64,000 nucleotides of DNA. Origin: Pratylenchus scribneri (taxonomy: Eukaryota > Nematoda > Chromadorea > Rhabditida > Pratylenchidae). The translations under genes and the position numbers were made by a program. Position 1 is the stretch's first letter, and each line of letters opens with the position of its first letter. Shown here piece after piece: positions 42,401 to 48,400 of this stretch. The DNA is taken from assembly GCA_030063045.1 (NCBI GenBank), contig JAQSEB010000093.1, forward strand, positions 496,001-560,000. Reading direction: 5' to 3'. The notes under the pieces were generated by a model. That model did not search any database. It saw nothing but the letters and a program-made list of their open reading frames with translations, and had not been told where the DNA came from.

Positions 42401-43546
42401 TTTCTCAATTCAGTTCCCTTCGAATACATCAACCGGATCGTTTTCGTATTCACCAAGCAAAATTCGATCAAAATGATGCTCAACCACGTTTTGTGCTTCG
42501 TCCAACGGATGGAGATGGCCGCGAAGGTCAACCCGGCGTTTCATTTTTCTGCAAAGTTCTTTCACCTACTCCAATTCGATTAAGCTGGTCAAAATTTATT
42601 TGTAAATTTGTCACCAAATATGTTGTCTTTTTGAAGGTTGAAAGATGGACAAGAATTGAAGAATTGCGACAAATATAGACAACAAAGCAATGTGAATGAT
42701 TATGCCTTGACAGTGACCAATTTGGAGGTGGAGGATCGTGGCGAATATTCGGTCATAGCTATCAATGAATATGGCCAAAGGGAATGTCAGATGTTCTTGA
42801 ATGTGTTGAGCATGCCAAAAAGTTATCAATTCCTCGCCAATCTTATGAATTCTTTTTTCCTCTCAGAATCGACCTCATTCCGTTCTCCACCAACACTCGA
42901 GGCCACTTCTGAATCTCCCAAGTCAATGACCATTTCAAGTCATCCTGCCTCCCTTCTTCAAATCCCCCCATTGGTAGCCGATTCGGGTCGTCGCCGTTCC
43001 TGGGCCCAAATTGAAATGCCAAATATTTCCGTGGGCCAACAAGGCCCTCCCACTTTCTCATTTCCTCTACGCCCTCGACTCATCCAAAAGAATCATTCCT
43101 GCAAATTACTTTGCACCGTCACTTCCAATCCCCCACCCAAAATTGAATGGTTTAAGGATGGGGAATTGGTGGATTTGCACAGAGTTCAAACAATGTACAA
43201 AAGTGGTGTGGCATCGTTGGAAATATTCAACACTCGATTGGATGACGCCGGCATATATAAATGTTTAGCCAGCAATGAATTTGGCCAAACTGAATGTTCT
43301 GCCCCATTGTCGGTGGAAACAAGGCATTCTCAATGGATCGGAGGGACAAGGGAAAGAAGGAATTTGGGTGGTGATCAACAACAAAAGTGAGGAAACAATG
43401 AATGATTTAATCCAATATTCCTTCTCAAAAGAAGTTTACTGCAATCAAATGGTGCCGCCACATCATCGGATATGGGCAATTCGAGGATGATGGCCGGTTT
43501 GGTTGGGGAACGACGCGAAAAGTTGGTCAACCGAGTACAAAAATGA
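51..43546 (+). CDS. unc-22: Twitchin, giant Ig/FnIII sarcomeric protein kinase (5' end missing)
   Basis: Multi-exon gene filling two thirds of the window. Twitchin is a titin-family protein of the nematode A-band that regulates myosin contraction and relaxation. The exons join in phase into an Ig cluster, a long series of Ig-Fn-Fn super-repeats, an Ig-Ig-Fn block, a Ser/Thr kinase and two Ig domains. I count about 25 Ig and 31 FnIII modules by eye; 31 FnIII is the number I recall for C. elegans UNC-22. FnIII modules show the usual W-x-PP-x-DDGG and Y-x-FRV-x-A-x-N signatures. Kinase hallmarks are GTGAFG, FAAKF, HLDLKPEN, DFG and APE. The stop codon is 43544-43546, with an AATAAA 56 bp further on. 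Two linker regions (482-1735 and 38667-41102) are not resolved at the splice level. The protein begins upstream of position 1. Confidence 0.97.
585..1268 (+). mobile_element. Repeat family 2 copy, inverted-repeat element in twitchin intron
   Basis: The left end (TTCAGTACTTGGACCGTTCT) is mirrored by the right end (CGGCAGTACTGAATT). Subterminal CATTTGAAAGCC and GGGCTTTCAAATG are also inverted. A central block (GATTACGGTTACAGTATTCC) is shared with other copies. No coding capacity: a non-autonomous (MITE-like) element. Confidence 0.7.
1736..5662 (+). CDS. unc-22: Twitchin exons: low-complexity charged linker between N-terminal Ig domains
   Basis: Likely exons are about 1736-2270, 2941-3141, 3918-4229 (or 4235), 4827-4901 and 5324-5662. 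All code low-complexity peptide rich in Ser, Pro, Lys, Arg and Glu, with no globular domain. They include a repeated ERKKSLT motif (about 2170-2215), an acidic run (about 4150-4170) and a KKKEEEKKDE-type stretch (about 5470-5510). Such a disordered linker separates the N-terminal Ig domains in nematode twitchin. Frames are open and bounded by plausible acceptors (TTGCAG, TTCCAG) and donors (GTCGGT, GTAAGC, GTACAA). The start of the first exon is uncertain, as is its join to the exon ending at 481. Confidence 0.7.
2400..2722 (+). repeat. Repeat family 6 copy A
   Basis: Shares its order of motifs with 57640-57905 in the same orientation: CTATCAATCAAATATTGCC, then AGATAAATATATTTA or similar, AACCCAACTAATCCCAA, GGCCCACTCTC and CCGAACAACTT. 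It lies in a twitchin linker intron. Class unknown. Confidence 0.65.
4272..4618 (+). mobile_element. Repeat family 1 copy (MITE-like)
   Basis: Carries AAATTAAAGAGCAGACTATT, the family's hallmark, and ends in GACAAGTTGGGT. The two halves are imperfect inverted repeats. It lies within a twitchin intron. Confidence 0.65.
5803..8505 (+). CDS. unc-22: Twitchin exons: cluster of six Ig domains before the first FnIII
   Basis: Exons are about 5803-5938, 5986-6113, 6515-6738, 6781-6927, 6976-7114, 7165-7319, 7363-7657, 7707-7975, 8021-8072 and the first part of 8123-8800. They code six consecutive Ig (I-set) domains. Visible motifs are the cysteine pairs and tryptophans (for example FKCLVEGNPAPKFTW, DDSGKYTCEANG, EDHGEYKCTT). 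The short exon 8021-8072 supplies an internal Ig strand and is required to keep frame. This arrangement matches the N-terminal third of C. elegans UNC-22, including the tract around KIEKEDV-like and GTRRGDPKP motifs. Confidence 0.88.
6139..6465 (+). mobile_element. Repeat family 1 copy (MITE-like)
   Basis: Begins ATTGCCGTTTATAAAGCAAC and contains AGGCAGATTATTGGCTATTA. The right end is ATGAGTTATTATGAATGGCG, the inverse of the left. It occupies nearly all of intron 6114-6514. Confidence 0.7.
8506..12782 (+). CDS. unc-22: Twitchin exons: first Fn-Fn-Ig super-repeats
   Basis: Exons are 8123-8800 (3' part), 8846-9155, 10031-10689, 10745-11348, 11902-12279 and 12693-12782. The domain order is Fn-Fn-Ig-Fn-Fn-Ig-Fn-Fn, the start of the A-band-type super-repeat. 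FnIII signatures include WKPP-x-DDGG, GEYKFRVKAINE and AGPGDPCD. Exon phases match across every junction: the exon ending at 11348 leaves one base, which is completed at 11902 to restore DDDGG. The intron at 9156-10030 carries the first minisatellite array. The intron beginning at 12783 hosts the nested zinc-finger gene. Confidence 0.92.
9251..9850. repeat. 24-bp minisatellite array 1
   Basis: About 25 tandem units of 24 bp, consensus ATTCCGCCTGGCGAACTTAG plus AATA. Two main variants alternate irregularly (GGTCAACTTAG and GGCGAACTTAG), with occasional TGTTTTA-bearing units at the left edge. It lies in twitchin intron 9156-10030. The unit length is a multiple of three and lacks stops in one antisense frame, which makes a spurious long ORF. 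Confidence 0.97.
11424..11690 (+). mobile_element. Repeat family 1 copy (MITE-like)
   Basis: Left end CATCGCCCAAATTGTCAAAC, internal AAATTAAAGGGTAAACTATT, right end GCGACAAGTTGGGTTG. Lies in twitchin intron 11349-11901. Confidence 0.65.
12318..12660 (+). repeat. Repeat family 3 copy
   Basis: Shares TGGTCAAAATTAAAGGGTAT, ACGGTTTAAACC and TCAAATGATG with the copies near 20.9, 24.0, 27.0 and 36.1 kb. The ends TTGTCGAAAA and TTTTTTTGTCAA look inverted. Fills most of intron 12280-12692. Confidence 0.65.
12928..13307. mobile_element. hAT-like MITE with 8-bp target-site duplication (family 4)
   Basis: A 380-bp element flanked by identical AGAGGTCA copies (12920-12927 and 13308-13315). Terminal inverted repeats are long: GCATTTCACTTTAAATGGTT on the left is mirrored by ATCATTTAAAGTGAAATG on the right. 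A nearly perfect inner arm (GGATTAAGCATGTTGGAAAA) recurs inverted at about 13190-13220. An 8-bp duplication is typical of the hAT superfamily. No coding capacity. Confidence 0.85.
13359..14570 (-). CDS. C2H2 zinc-finger protein nested antisense in a twitchin intron
   Basis: Complete five-exon gene on the strand opposite twitchin, wholly inside its 12783-14852 intron. Exons (high to low) are 14570-14487, 14437-14198, 14153-13941, 13892-13537 and 13491-13359. Lengths sum to 1026 nt (341 codons plus stop) and every junction is in phase with GT-AG borders. The N-terminal 180 residues are unrecognised; they hold a WVYVNANWPLP motif and a Lys/Arg-rich helix. Three C2H2-type fingers follow: CDVCDEGF...H-x4-H, CEQCGAGF...H-x3-H and CPHCAVGC...H-x4-H. 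The tail is acidic and ends in a basic TSKRMRLS. Nuclear nucleic-acid binding is likely; the target is unknown. A hAT-like short element ends 43 bp past the stop. Confidence 0.85.
14853..17516 (+). CDS. unc-22: Twitchin exons: Ig-Fn-Fn super-repeats
   Basis: Exons are 14853-15169, 15216-15391, 16148-17093 and 17144-17516. They code the end of an FnIII, then Ig-Fn-Fn and Ig-Fn-Fn. The exon at 14853 resumes the Gly-Pro-Gly-Glu-Pro-Ser-Asp motif interrupted at 12782, so the 2.07-kb intron holding the zinc-finger gene is removed in frame. The spacing and the KPRNLAPRI-type Fn-to-Ig linkers are those of twitchin super-repeats. Confidence 0.92.
15440..16124 (-). mobile_element. Repeat family 2 copy, inverted orientation
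   Basis: The central block reads CGAGGGAATACTGTAACAGT, the reverse complement of the copy at 585-1268. Ends carry GCCATAGCT-like and GATATAGCCAAAA arms. It fills most of intron 15392-16147. Confidence 0.65.
17588..17901. mobile_element. Inverted-repeat element (family 5, MITE)
   Basis: About 60-bp terminal inverted repeats: TTTATATCAAAAGATAGAGA on the left, TCTCTATCTTTTGATATAAA on the right, both continuing to TTAAAAATGG or its inverse. About 314 bp long, no coding capacity. Found once in this window. Confidence 0.8.
18172..22272 (+). CDS. unc-22: Twitchin exons: Ig-Fn-Fn super-repeats
   Basis: Exons are 18172-18459, 19031-19359, 19406-19688, 20102-20387, 20440-20753 and 21197-22272. They code three Ig-Fn-Fn units (Ig 18172-18459, Ig 20102-20387, Ig about 21475-21765). 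Junctions are in phase: the one-base overhang at 18459 completes an Asp codon at 19031, and the two-base overhang at 20387 completes an Arg codon at 20440. The long introns in this block hold single copies of dispersed repeat families 1, 2 and 3. Confidence 0.92.
18706..18991 (+). mobile_element. Repeat family 2 copy, short form
   Basis: Left TTAGTATTGGTACAGTTCTT and GCCATAGCTCA; right CCGTATTGAATTCCCC. The central block seen in other copies is absent, so it is an internally deleted copy. Confidence 0.65.
19716..20062 (+). mobile_element. Repeat family 1 copy (MITE-like)
   Basis: The left CTTATCGCCGTTTACTTATA mirrors the right TATAATTAAAAAAGTGATAA. Contains TTTAAAGGGCAGACTTTTGG. Occupies intron 19689-20101 with 27 and 39 bp of flanking intron. 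Confidence 0.72.
20840..21160 (-). repeat. Repeat family 3 copy, inverted orientation
   Basis: Contains GGTTTAAACCGTTTAATAAC and TTTAATTTTGACCAAATCAT, the reverse complement of the other family 3 copies. Lies in intron 20754-21196. Confidence 0.6.
22295..23105 (+). mobile_element. Repeat family 2 copy, long form
   Basis: Left GAGTATTGCCGATTTAGTCC and right TAATCGGCCTTATTCAATTG are inverted. Contains the family's ATTACGGT...CAGTATTCCTTC central block. Fills intron 22273-23144 apart from 22 and 39 bp. Includes a run of 14 G at 22755-22768. Confidence 0.68.
23145..26745 (+). CDS. unc-22: Twitchin exons: Ig-Fn-Fn super-repeats
   Basis: Exons are 23145-23726, 24157-25272, 25926-26214, 26263-26443 and 26495-26745. 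They code the end of an FnIII followed by Ig-Fn-Fn, Ig-Fn-Fn and Ig-Fn. Three exons start at the FRV strand of an FnIII domain (YQFRVKAVNKAGEG, YLFRVKAVNVYGES and the similar YEYRVVAVNKAGPG at 25926), so intron position is partly conserved between domain repeats. All joins are in phase. Confidence 0.92.
23820..24120 (+). repeat. Repeat family 3 copy
   Basis: GGTTAAAATTAAAGGATATT, AAACGGTTTAAATCC and TCAAATGATGCATCTTGTC match the other copies. In intron 23727-24156. Confidence 0.65.
25303..25879 (+). mobile_element. Repeat family 2 copy
   Basis: Left CCAGTACTTGGACATTCTTT with GCCATAGCTAAGC; right GCTTAGTTATAGACAAAAGA. Fills intron 25273-25925 with 30 and 46 bp flanks. Confidence 0.7.
26790..27190 (+). 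repeat. Repeat family 3 copy
   Basis: Contains TTTGGTCAAAATTAACAGTA and TTAAACGGTTTAAACCG, the family 3 core. In intron 26746-27215. Confidence 0.6.
27216..31060 (+). CDS. unc-22: Twitchin exons: Fn-rich region with irregular Ig spacing
   Basis: Exons are 27216-28385, 28790-29373, 29622-29669, 29715-30026, 30073-30222, 30273-30596, 30644-30670 (only 27 nt) and 30719-31060. The domain order is Fn-Fn-Ig-Fn-Fn-Ig-Fn-Fn-Fn followed by most of an Ig. The tiny 30644-30670 exon codes TPLLEFTVP and is needed to keep the FnIII in frame. The last exon ends with the Ig cysteine strand DGGDYSCQ, and the domain finishes at 36282 beyond the 5.2-kb intron that contains the candidate DNA transposon. Confidence 0.92.
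28414..28746 (+). mobile_element. Repeat family 1 copy (MITE-like), best-preserved ends
   Basis: CCCCAATTTGTCGCCATTTG at the left and AATATTGACAAGTTGGGG at the right are near-perfect inverted termini. Contains ATTAAAGAGCAGACTGTTGG. In intron 28386-28789 with 28 and 43 bp flanks. Confidence 0.75.
32659..34610 (+). pseudogene. Unrecognised multi-exon coding remnants inside the 4.8-kb element
   Basis: A series of open segments separated by 45-70-bp A+T-rich introns with GTTTAA-type donors. Examples are ANNPEPKNLRAFWENHRKAS (ending 32927), GIEFNNVFLACLIFYNLYKL (about 33005-33070), an acidic/Lys segment at about 33170-33225, AMEVDEKFK (about 33325-33350), and DNKLKSAIALQYLKVQKMKI (about 34367-34425). 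A start MDLSRDIIE at 32656 is possible. Several joins do not keep phase with canonical sites (for example near 33225, 33350 and 33520), so the gene is either decayed or mis-modelled. Nothing identifies a DDE transposase with certainty; it is a candidate only because of its location. Confidence 0.4.
35481..35660. repeat. 79-bp tandem duplication
   Basis: Two full copies and a partial third copy of a unit containing AGATGTTGAAAAATAATG and ATATGATTGCCATTTTGAAA, near the right end of the 4.8-kb element. Confidence 0.8.
35915..36235 (+). repeat. Repeat family 3 copy next to the 4.8-kb element
   Basis: TTTATCCTACATTTATAAACC, AAGTTTAAATCAATTTTAGTC and TCAAATGAT resemble other family 3 copies. It lies between the transposon's right end and the acceptor at 36281, suggesting the transposon inserted beside or into it. 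Confidence 0.55.
36282..38666 (+). CDS. unc-22: Twitchin exons: last Ig/Fn block before the kinase
   Basis: Exons are 36282-37424, 37759-37864, 37911-38230, 38281-38369, 38413-38579 and 38625-38666. They code the end of one Ig, then Ig-Fn-Fn-Ig-Ig-Fn and a short basic tail (IPESRIKRFQYEG). This Ig-Ig-Fn order directly before the kinase is the canonical twitchin arrangement. The short exon 38625-38666 is preferred to reading through 38580-38887, because reading on gives a Ser-rich low-complexity tail and a stop. That read-through could be an alternative isoform. Confidence 0.87.
37460..37686. mobile_element. Inverted-repeat element (family 7, MITE)
   Basis: Left GGCTGGCACCTTTCCCTATG and CTGTCAATAAGGCTC are mirrored by GAGCATTATTGACAG and CATTGAGAAAGCTGCCAGCC. 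About 55-bp arms, about 227 bp in all. In twitchin intron 37425-37758. Confidence 0.8.
38667..41102 (+). other. unc-22: Twitchin pre-kinase linker and introns (not resolved)
   Basis: No globular domain is coded here. A plausible small exon begins at 40084 after TTTTAG (peptide GDAQSVNE) and would continue the linker. Its donor and its phase to the kinase exon at about 41103 could not be reconciled. A copy of repeat family 2 lies at about 39574-39945. The rest is A+T-rich with C/T runs, for example the C-rich run near 39389-39400. Confidence 0.45.
39574..39945 (+). mobile_element. Repeat family 2 copy in the pre-kinase intron
   Basis: Left CAATTCAGTATCACTGG with CATTCTTTTGGACATAGCTT; right TTGATTGGCTATTGCCTCCC and GAGTTATAG. 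Divergent, shortened copy. Confidence 0.55.
41103..42320 (+). CDS. unc-22: Twitchin kinase domain exons
   Basis: Exons are about 41103-41223, 41270-41365, 41408-41492, 41540-41656, 41705-41837, 41889-42103 and 42153-42320. Together they code a complete titin/MLCK-family Ser/Thr kinase. In order: Gly loop EEIGTGAFGVVHR, catalytic Lys in FAAKF, FMSGGELFEK hinge, catalytic loop YVHLDLKPEN (HLDL instead of HRDL, as in twitchin and titin), KLIDFGLA, TPEFAAPE, TDMWSVGVLAYILLSGLSPF, and the C-lobe HQALEHPWL. All catalytic residues are present, so an active kinase is expected. Two introns in the domain (41838-41888, 42104-42152) need GC donors. Introns are 42-51 bp. Confidence 0.95.
41838..41888 (+). 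other. unc-22: GC-AG intron in kinase domain
   Basis: Conserved VTTG-TPEF sequence requires splicing from ACAACAG to GAACGCC. The first intron bases are GC, not GT. No GT donor nearby keeps the conserved TTG-x-EFAAPE residues. Confidence 0.75.
42104..42152 (+). other. unc-22: GC-AG intron in kinase domain
   Basis: Joining ISEDAK to DFIRRLL, as in other twitchins, needs a donor AAG|GCAAGG. Apart from the C this is a strong donor match, typical of GC-AG introns. The acceptor is TTTCTAG. Confidence 0.8.
42364..43546 (+). CDS. unc-22: Twitchin C-terminus: autoregulatory tail and two Ig domains
   Basis: Exons are 42364-42587, 42637-42821, 42867-43386 and 43432-43546. The first begins DAWAEPLAPIGRISQFSSL, corresponding to the segment after the kinase that folds over and inhibits the active site in C. 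elegans twitchin. An Ig (about 42460-42815), a Ser/Pro linker (about 42870-43030) and a second Ig (about 43050-43315) follow. The final exon codes a short tail ending in NRVQK and a TGA at 43544. From memory, C. elegans has five Ig domains after the kinase, so this gene appears shorter by three. Confidence 0.88.
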
Positions 43547-43602
43547 AAAAAAAGAAGATAAAAATGATAAATGATTTTAGCCAAAATTGTGGTTGTGAAT
43601 AT

Positions 43603-43608
43603 AATAAA
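43603..43608 (+). promoter_or_regulatory. Polyadenylation signal of twitchin
   Basis: AATAAA starting 56 bases after the twitchin stop codon. It supports the gene ending here rather than continuing into further Ig exons. Confidence 0.6.
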
Positions 43609-43669
43609 AAATGAAAATGGAAAGAATTGTGACAACTGCTGTAACTCAATTTTACAGAATAATCAGCCA

Positions 43670-44340
43670 ATTTGAATTCCGCCTAGTTAGATAAATTTCG
43701 AATATTTAATTCCTCTTGTTTTAAGAATAAATCCGCCTGTTTTAATTCCGCCTGGTCAACTTAGAATAATTCCGCCTGTTTTAATTCCGCCTGGCGAACT
43801 TAGAATAATTCCGCCTGGCGAGCTTAGAATAATTCAGCTTGTTTTAATTCCGCCTGGTCAACTTAGAATAATTCCGCCTGTTTTAATTCCGCCTGGCGAA
43901 CTTAGAATAATTCCGCCTGGCGAGCTTAGAATAATTCAGCCTGTTTTAATTCCGCCTGGTCAACTTAGAATAATTCCGCCTGGCGAACTTAGAATAATTC
44001 CGCCTGGCGAACTTAGAATAATTCCGCATGGCGAACTTAGAATAATTCCGCCTGGCGAACTTAGAATAATTCTGCATGGCGAACTTAGAATAATTCCGCC
44101 TGGCGAACTTAGAATAATTCCGCCTGTCGAACTTAGAATAATTCCGCCTGGCGAACTTAGAATAATTCCGCATGGCGAACTTAGAATAATTCCGCCTGGC
44201 GAACTTAGAATAATTCCGCCTAGCGAACTTAGAATAATTCAGCCTGTTTTAATTCCGCCAAGTCAACTTAGAATAAATCCGCCTGTTTTAATTCCACCTG
44301 TTTTAAGAATAAATCTGCTTGTTTTATTCCGTTTGTTTGT
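43670..44340. repeat. 24-bp minisatellite array 2
   Basis: Same 24-bp unit as the array at 9251-9850. The regular core is 43744-44280, about 22 units, many with a GCATGG variant or a TGTTTTAATTCCGCCTGG spacer. It starts about 125 bp after the twitchin stop codon. Edges decay into degenerate units. Confidence 0.95.
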
Positions 44341-45415
44341 TTAGTTAAGAATAATTCCTTGTGTTTTTTTTCCATCTGCAGAGTATTGAGGCATGTTGCA
44401 ATTGCAAAATTTTGACAAGAACAAATGATTGGATGAACAAATCCATCATTCAATCTGATGAGGAGAAAACATGCTCGTTTTAAAACCGATGTGTCCTATC
44501 AAATGGCTGCCCACCCCCCCCCCCAAACCACAATAAAACCACTCAACAAAACCCTCCAAAATCCTTTCCTAAAATCCTATTCCACACAAATCCTTCTTCA
44601 ACCAATCTTTTTCTCCGTTGGATTCGCTGCATGCAATCCGATCCCCCATTTCGCCCAATTCCGTCTCCTCCTTCTAATTTGGCCCAACATTTCCTTCCTT
44701 CCTTCCTTGTCCCATTATTCGTCCACTCTCACAAAAATAAGCCAGCATTTTGCTTTCCCCAAAGGGTCAGTCAACATTAGGCAATTTGCTCGTCTTTTTG
44801 ACCGCAAAATGCGCTTTTCCTTTTTCAAAATTACTCATTTTAAGCTGCATTTCATCGCATGGACGGGAAGCCTGAGGGGCGGAGTCGACCAAATTTGCGT
44901 TACCCCCAAGGGGAGGAGGGGGATTTTGGAGCACGCCCCACCACCACCGCCACAACCCTTGGTCATAGCATCCGCCGCGCCCTACGGCCTCCTCCCCAAC
45001 ATTGCCTTCCTTCAAATCCAATGTGTTCCCCCAAATAAACCTTTTTGCCCCTTCCCCTTTTGCCTTCCATTCAAACAACAATAAAAATAAATATTTGCGC
45101 GCCCTCATTTTTTATTCCCCTCTAATTTCCCAACCCAAACAATCCCATTCAAAGGCATTTCAAATTGCGCAGTTCACTAATATTTAAATTTACTCAATTA
45201 ACCAAACATTCGAATACTTTTTTTGTTCACACGTAAATTCTTTCCATTTTAAATTTAGACCCAAAAATGTCTTTCATCTATCGCCCTAATTTTTTCCCAC
45301 TTGTTGCTCCTTTTTGCTCTTTTTTCCATTGAAGTGCCATCTTCGCCAACAAAAACCCTTTTCAACACCCACACAAATTCCCCCATCCTATTCCTTTCCC
45401 GCACATTCACGCCAA

Positions 45416-48400
45416 ATGCCCAAATGCAGGGTCGGCTGGCGGCAGCCTCTTGACCAGCTGGCCAGGCTTTTGCTGTTGGCAATGACCATTGAGATGGATG
45501 GACGCAGGGAAAATTGGAGGCGGACTGCGGTGATGGCCAGGAAATTGCCGGACATCCAATGGCACTCCAACAATTCGATGTAGGCAGGGGTGGGGATAAA
45601 AAAAAGTAATCTGGCTTTTTCCAAAATTGGATTTTATTTTCCGACATAAATTTACCTACAATTGACGCCCCCAATTTAACCCAATTTGTGCTCATTCAGC
45701 CAACCCAATCCGAACAATCAAAAAGGTGGTACCCTCCCCCCCCCCTTCCCATCCTTGTTTGTGCAGCGGCGAAGTCAATTTTCCGCGCACACCAAAATGT
45801 GTGGTGGTTTAGGTGGGATGTGTGGATAATTGCCCCCCCCCCCCCCGGATGGAGTAAATCAAGCGAATTAAAATGGAAGGGAAGTGGGTAAGGGGAGTTC
45901 ATTTTGTTATGAAAATAAACTAATAACAAAAACCATTATTTGGATTTTTTAGGCATTGACACTTTCGCGCGCGTTTTGAATTACGCCGAAGGAAGATTTA
46001 TCGGTTTTTACTCTCATTCCTTCTTTCAATCTTCTCCGAATATTTTTTGGGTAGGACCACCGCATGCCGCCAAAATGGCCAATTGAGAATGAGAATGTGA
46101 GGGGGAAGGGCAATCCATCCTCCATTTCCTCTTTTTGGGCATTGCCGACCGCAATCATTTTGTCAAGTGCGCGGCCTTCATTCCAGGCGGCAGCAGGTGG
46201 GATCCTTCCCTCTTTGCGGGCCAAAATTTCCTATATTGACGGTTGGGTAATGAAAAATGGGGAATTTTTAGTGGACGGATTGATGGGATCGGATTACAAA
46301 TTTTTGTAATGCCAAAAATGTTTAAAAAGAGAAAAAATTTTGCGCACCTTTTGGGCTCATTCATTCTATCATTTTTGGCTCATCTTAATTTCAAATTTCA
46401 AAATTTTGTCATTGTTGGCTTCGGCTGGGTACGCCCTTGGCCCACGAATTCCCAATTCAAGGTCGAAGGAGATTGATGGCCATTCCCCCATTTCATTTGC
46501 CCCAACCAAACCAACCAAAAGGGTTCGTTGAATTGACTTCCCCCATTCTTTCCTCCCCATCCACAGTCAATGACCCTCCACACCATCCAACAGAAGACTC
46601 CTCGAAGGGCAATGGTTTAGTCGAGTAGATGGATTGGAGTGGAACCCTTGAACCCCTTTTCCCCTTCCCCCCTCTGGGTCACTTTTTGTGCCCCATTGAA
46701 TGTCGATAATCAGCGTTTTGCTTGCCGAATCCCCCTTTCCCCCGATTAGTGAAAAGAAGGGAACAAACAGTGATTTGGCTAGAGGGGAATGAATGGGAAT
46801 GATGATGAGCGGATTTGGTGGGTGTTTATGGAGTGAATGTGACCCACGGCAGGGAATCATCAACGAATCGAATGCACAAGATGGTAAAAATTCCTTCATA
46901 ATCTCGAGGTCATCCCCCCTCCCCCTTCCATTCATTCCCGTTCATTTGTCAAATGTCATTAATCCTTTGCCAAAACTTTGGCATATTAAACAATTTGGAT
47001 ATTTTTTCGGCATTTTCCTCCATTCATAATTCATCCTCTTTCCCTTCTTTCCATCCATTTCCTCGCTTCATCAATGACCACCAAAAGCAGCTGTTTCCCC
47101 TAAAATTGCCTCTTTCGCCGAAGGGCACAACAACAGCCTGTTTTGGCGTAAAAAAGGATGAGGAATTTTGGTTGAATGGAATGAATGGAGGATATTGACG
47201 GGATAATGAGGGGGAATGGTCATTTTGGTGGGTGGTTATTGGATGTGAAAAAAGGCGTGAAATGAGGGGAGAATGGCCTTTTTATTGAAAACGAGAATAT
47301 GGAACGATGTACGCATTTTGAAGAGAAGAAACATTTTGAAATGGAATTTTCCTATTATACTCACAATAGTAAATTAGACAATAGCAAAAAAACATGTTTG
47401 AATTGGATAAATGGAGCAGATGATGACAATAAAAAGGTTCAAAAAAGAAACAGCCAACCGCCGATGAAGCATGACCAACAAAATAGGCTTTCCCCCCATT
47501 CCACATTTGCCGATGAAATGAACAAACATTGGGAATGATGTTCATCTTATTCCCCCTCCCTCATCCCCTTTCCTTTTAAGAAGGCTAAAGCCAACAAAAC
47601 ATAAAATGGGAAATCCATTTAATCGGCCTGCTGATGTCCTTCTTAAAATGGCGCAAAACAAAAATTGAACAGCATATCCCCACCCAACCCCTTCTCTGCC
47701 ATACTTCCCTTGGCCCATCCCATCCCTAATTGGGCAAACATAGAAGGGTTTTTGGCCGAGGGGTCAAGAATGTAAATGAAAGGAGTGAGGAACACAATTG
47801 GCTAAAGAAATTGACTAAAAATGACCAAAAATAGAGCAATATGGGGTTTTGAGGCTATTCCCGGATATATATTCAATTCAATGTTGACAAATTTGTCTTT
47901 TGTAAAAAAAGATTTGCGCCCCTCATAAAATGGATCGCGCATTCCATTTTGGTCGTCTCGGCCCATTAATTTGCGAGCAAATGCAGCATTTTTACAATTT
48001 TTTGAGAGCAAATGGAAATGGAACGGATTTTTAAAAAGGAAAAGCATCTTTGGAAATGGGAATGAATAATTAAAGGAAAATGAAGATCTGGAAATTTTGG
48101 AAAACAATGGAAAAAATATATTAAAATTGGAAAGAGCAAAAGATGGAAAATGAAATGAAATTTTAATTGTTATTCTCCCACAGTTTTGACATCAGCAACA
48201 CTGAACATGTAAAAAGGGTGCAATTGTTGGATCGAGTCACACTTCTTTGCCCACAACCAAGTTTAAAAGCAGAACAACAGGAAGAATATGGCAATGAACC
48301 GAAATATGAATATTCCAAACTGTTCATGGTAAGTCTTGCCAATGTTGGTATCCAATTTTGAGAACTCGAAAATAAATTTGAATATTCCATCCCCCTTTAT

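Larger units (their letters stand above)
43547..45415. other. Twitchin-ephrin intergenic region
   Basis: Contains the twitchin polyadenylation signal and minisatellite array 2. The remaining 1.1 kb (44341-45415) is C/T-rich, with a C run near 44514-44523. No gene is supported; the long frame at 44458-45084 is low-complexity. Regulatory sequence for the ephrin gene probably lies here. Confidence 0.5.

Noticed and set aside
44383..44480. Exon-like frame after CTGCAG (SIEACCNCKIL...) as a further twitchin exon
   Set aside because: No Ig features, and it lies behind a stop codon and polyadenylation signal. Too short to support.
44458..45084. 208-codon + strand frame after twitchin
   Set aside because: Low-complexity Pro/Phe/Leu composition from C/T-rich DNA; no domain, splice structure or signal.
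47282..47545. Overlapping frames on both strands in ephrin intron 1
   Set aside because: Neither has domain features or usable splice sites.
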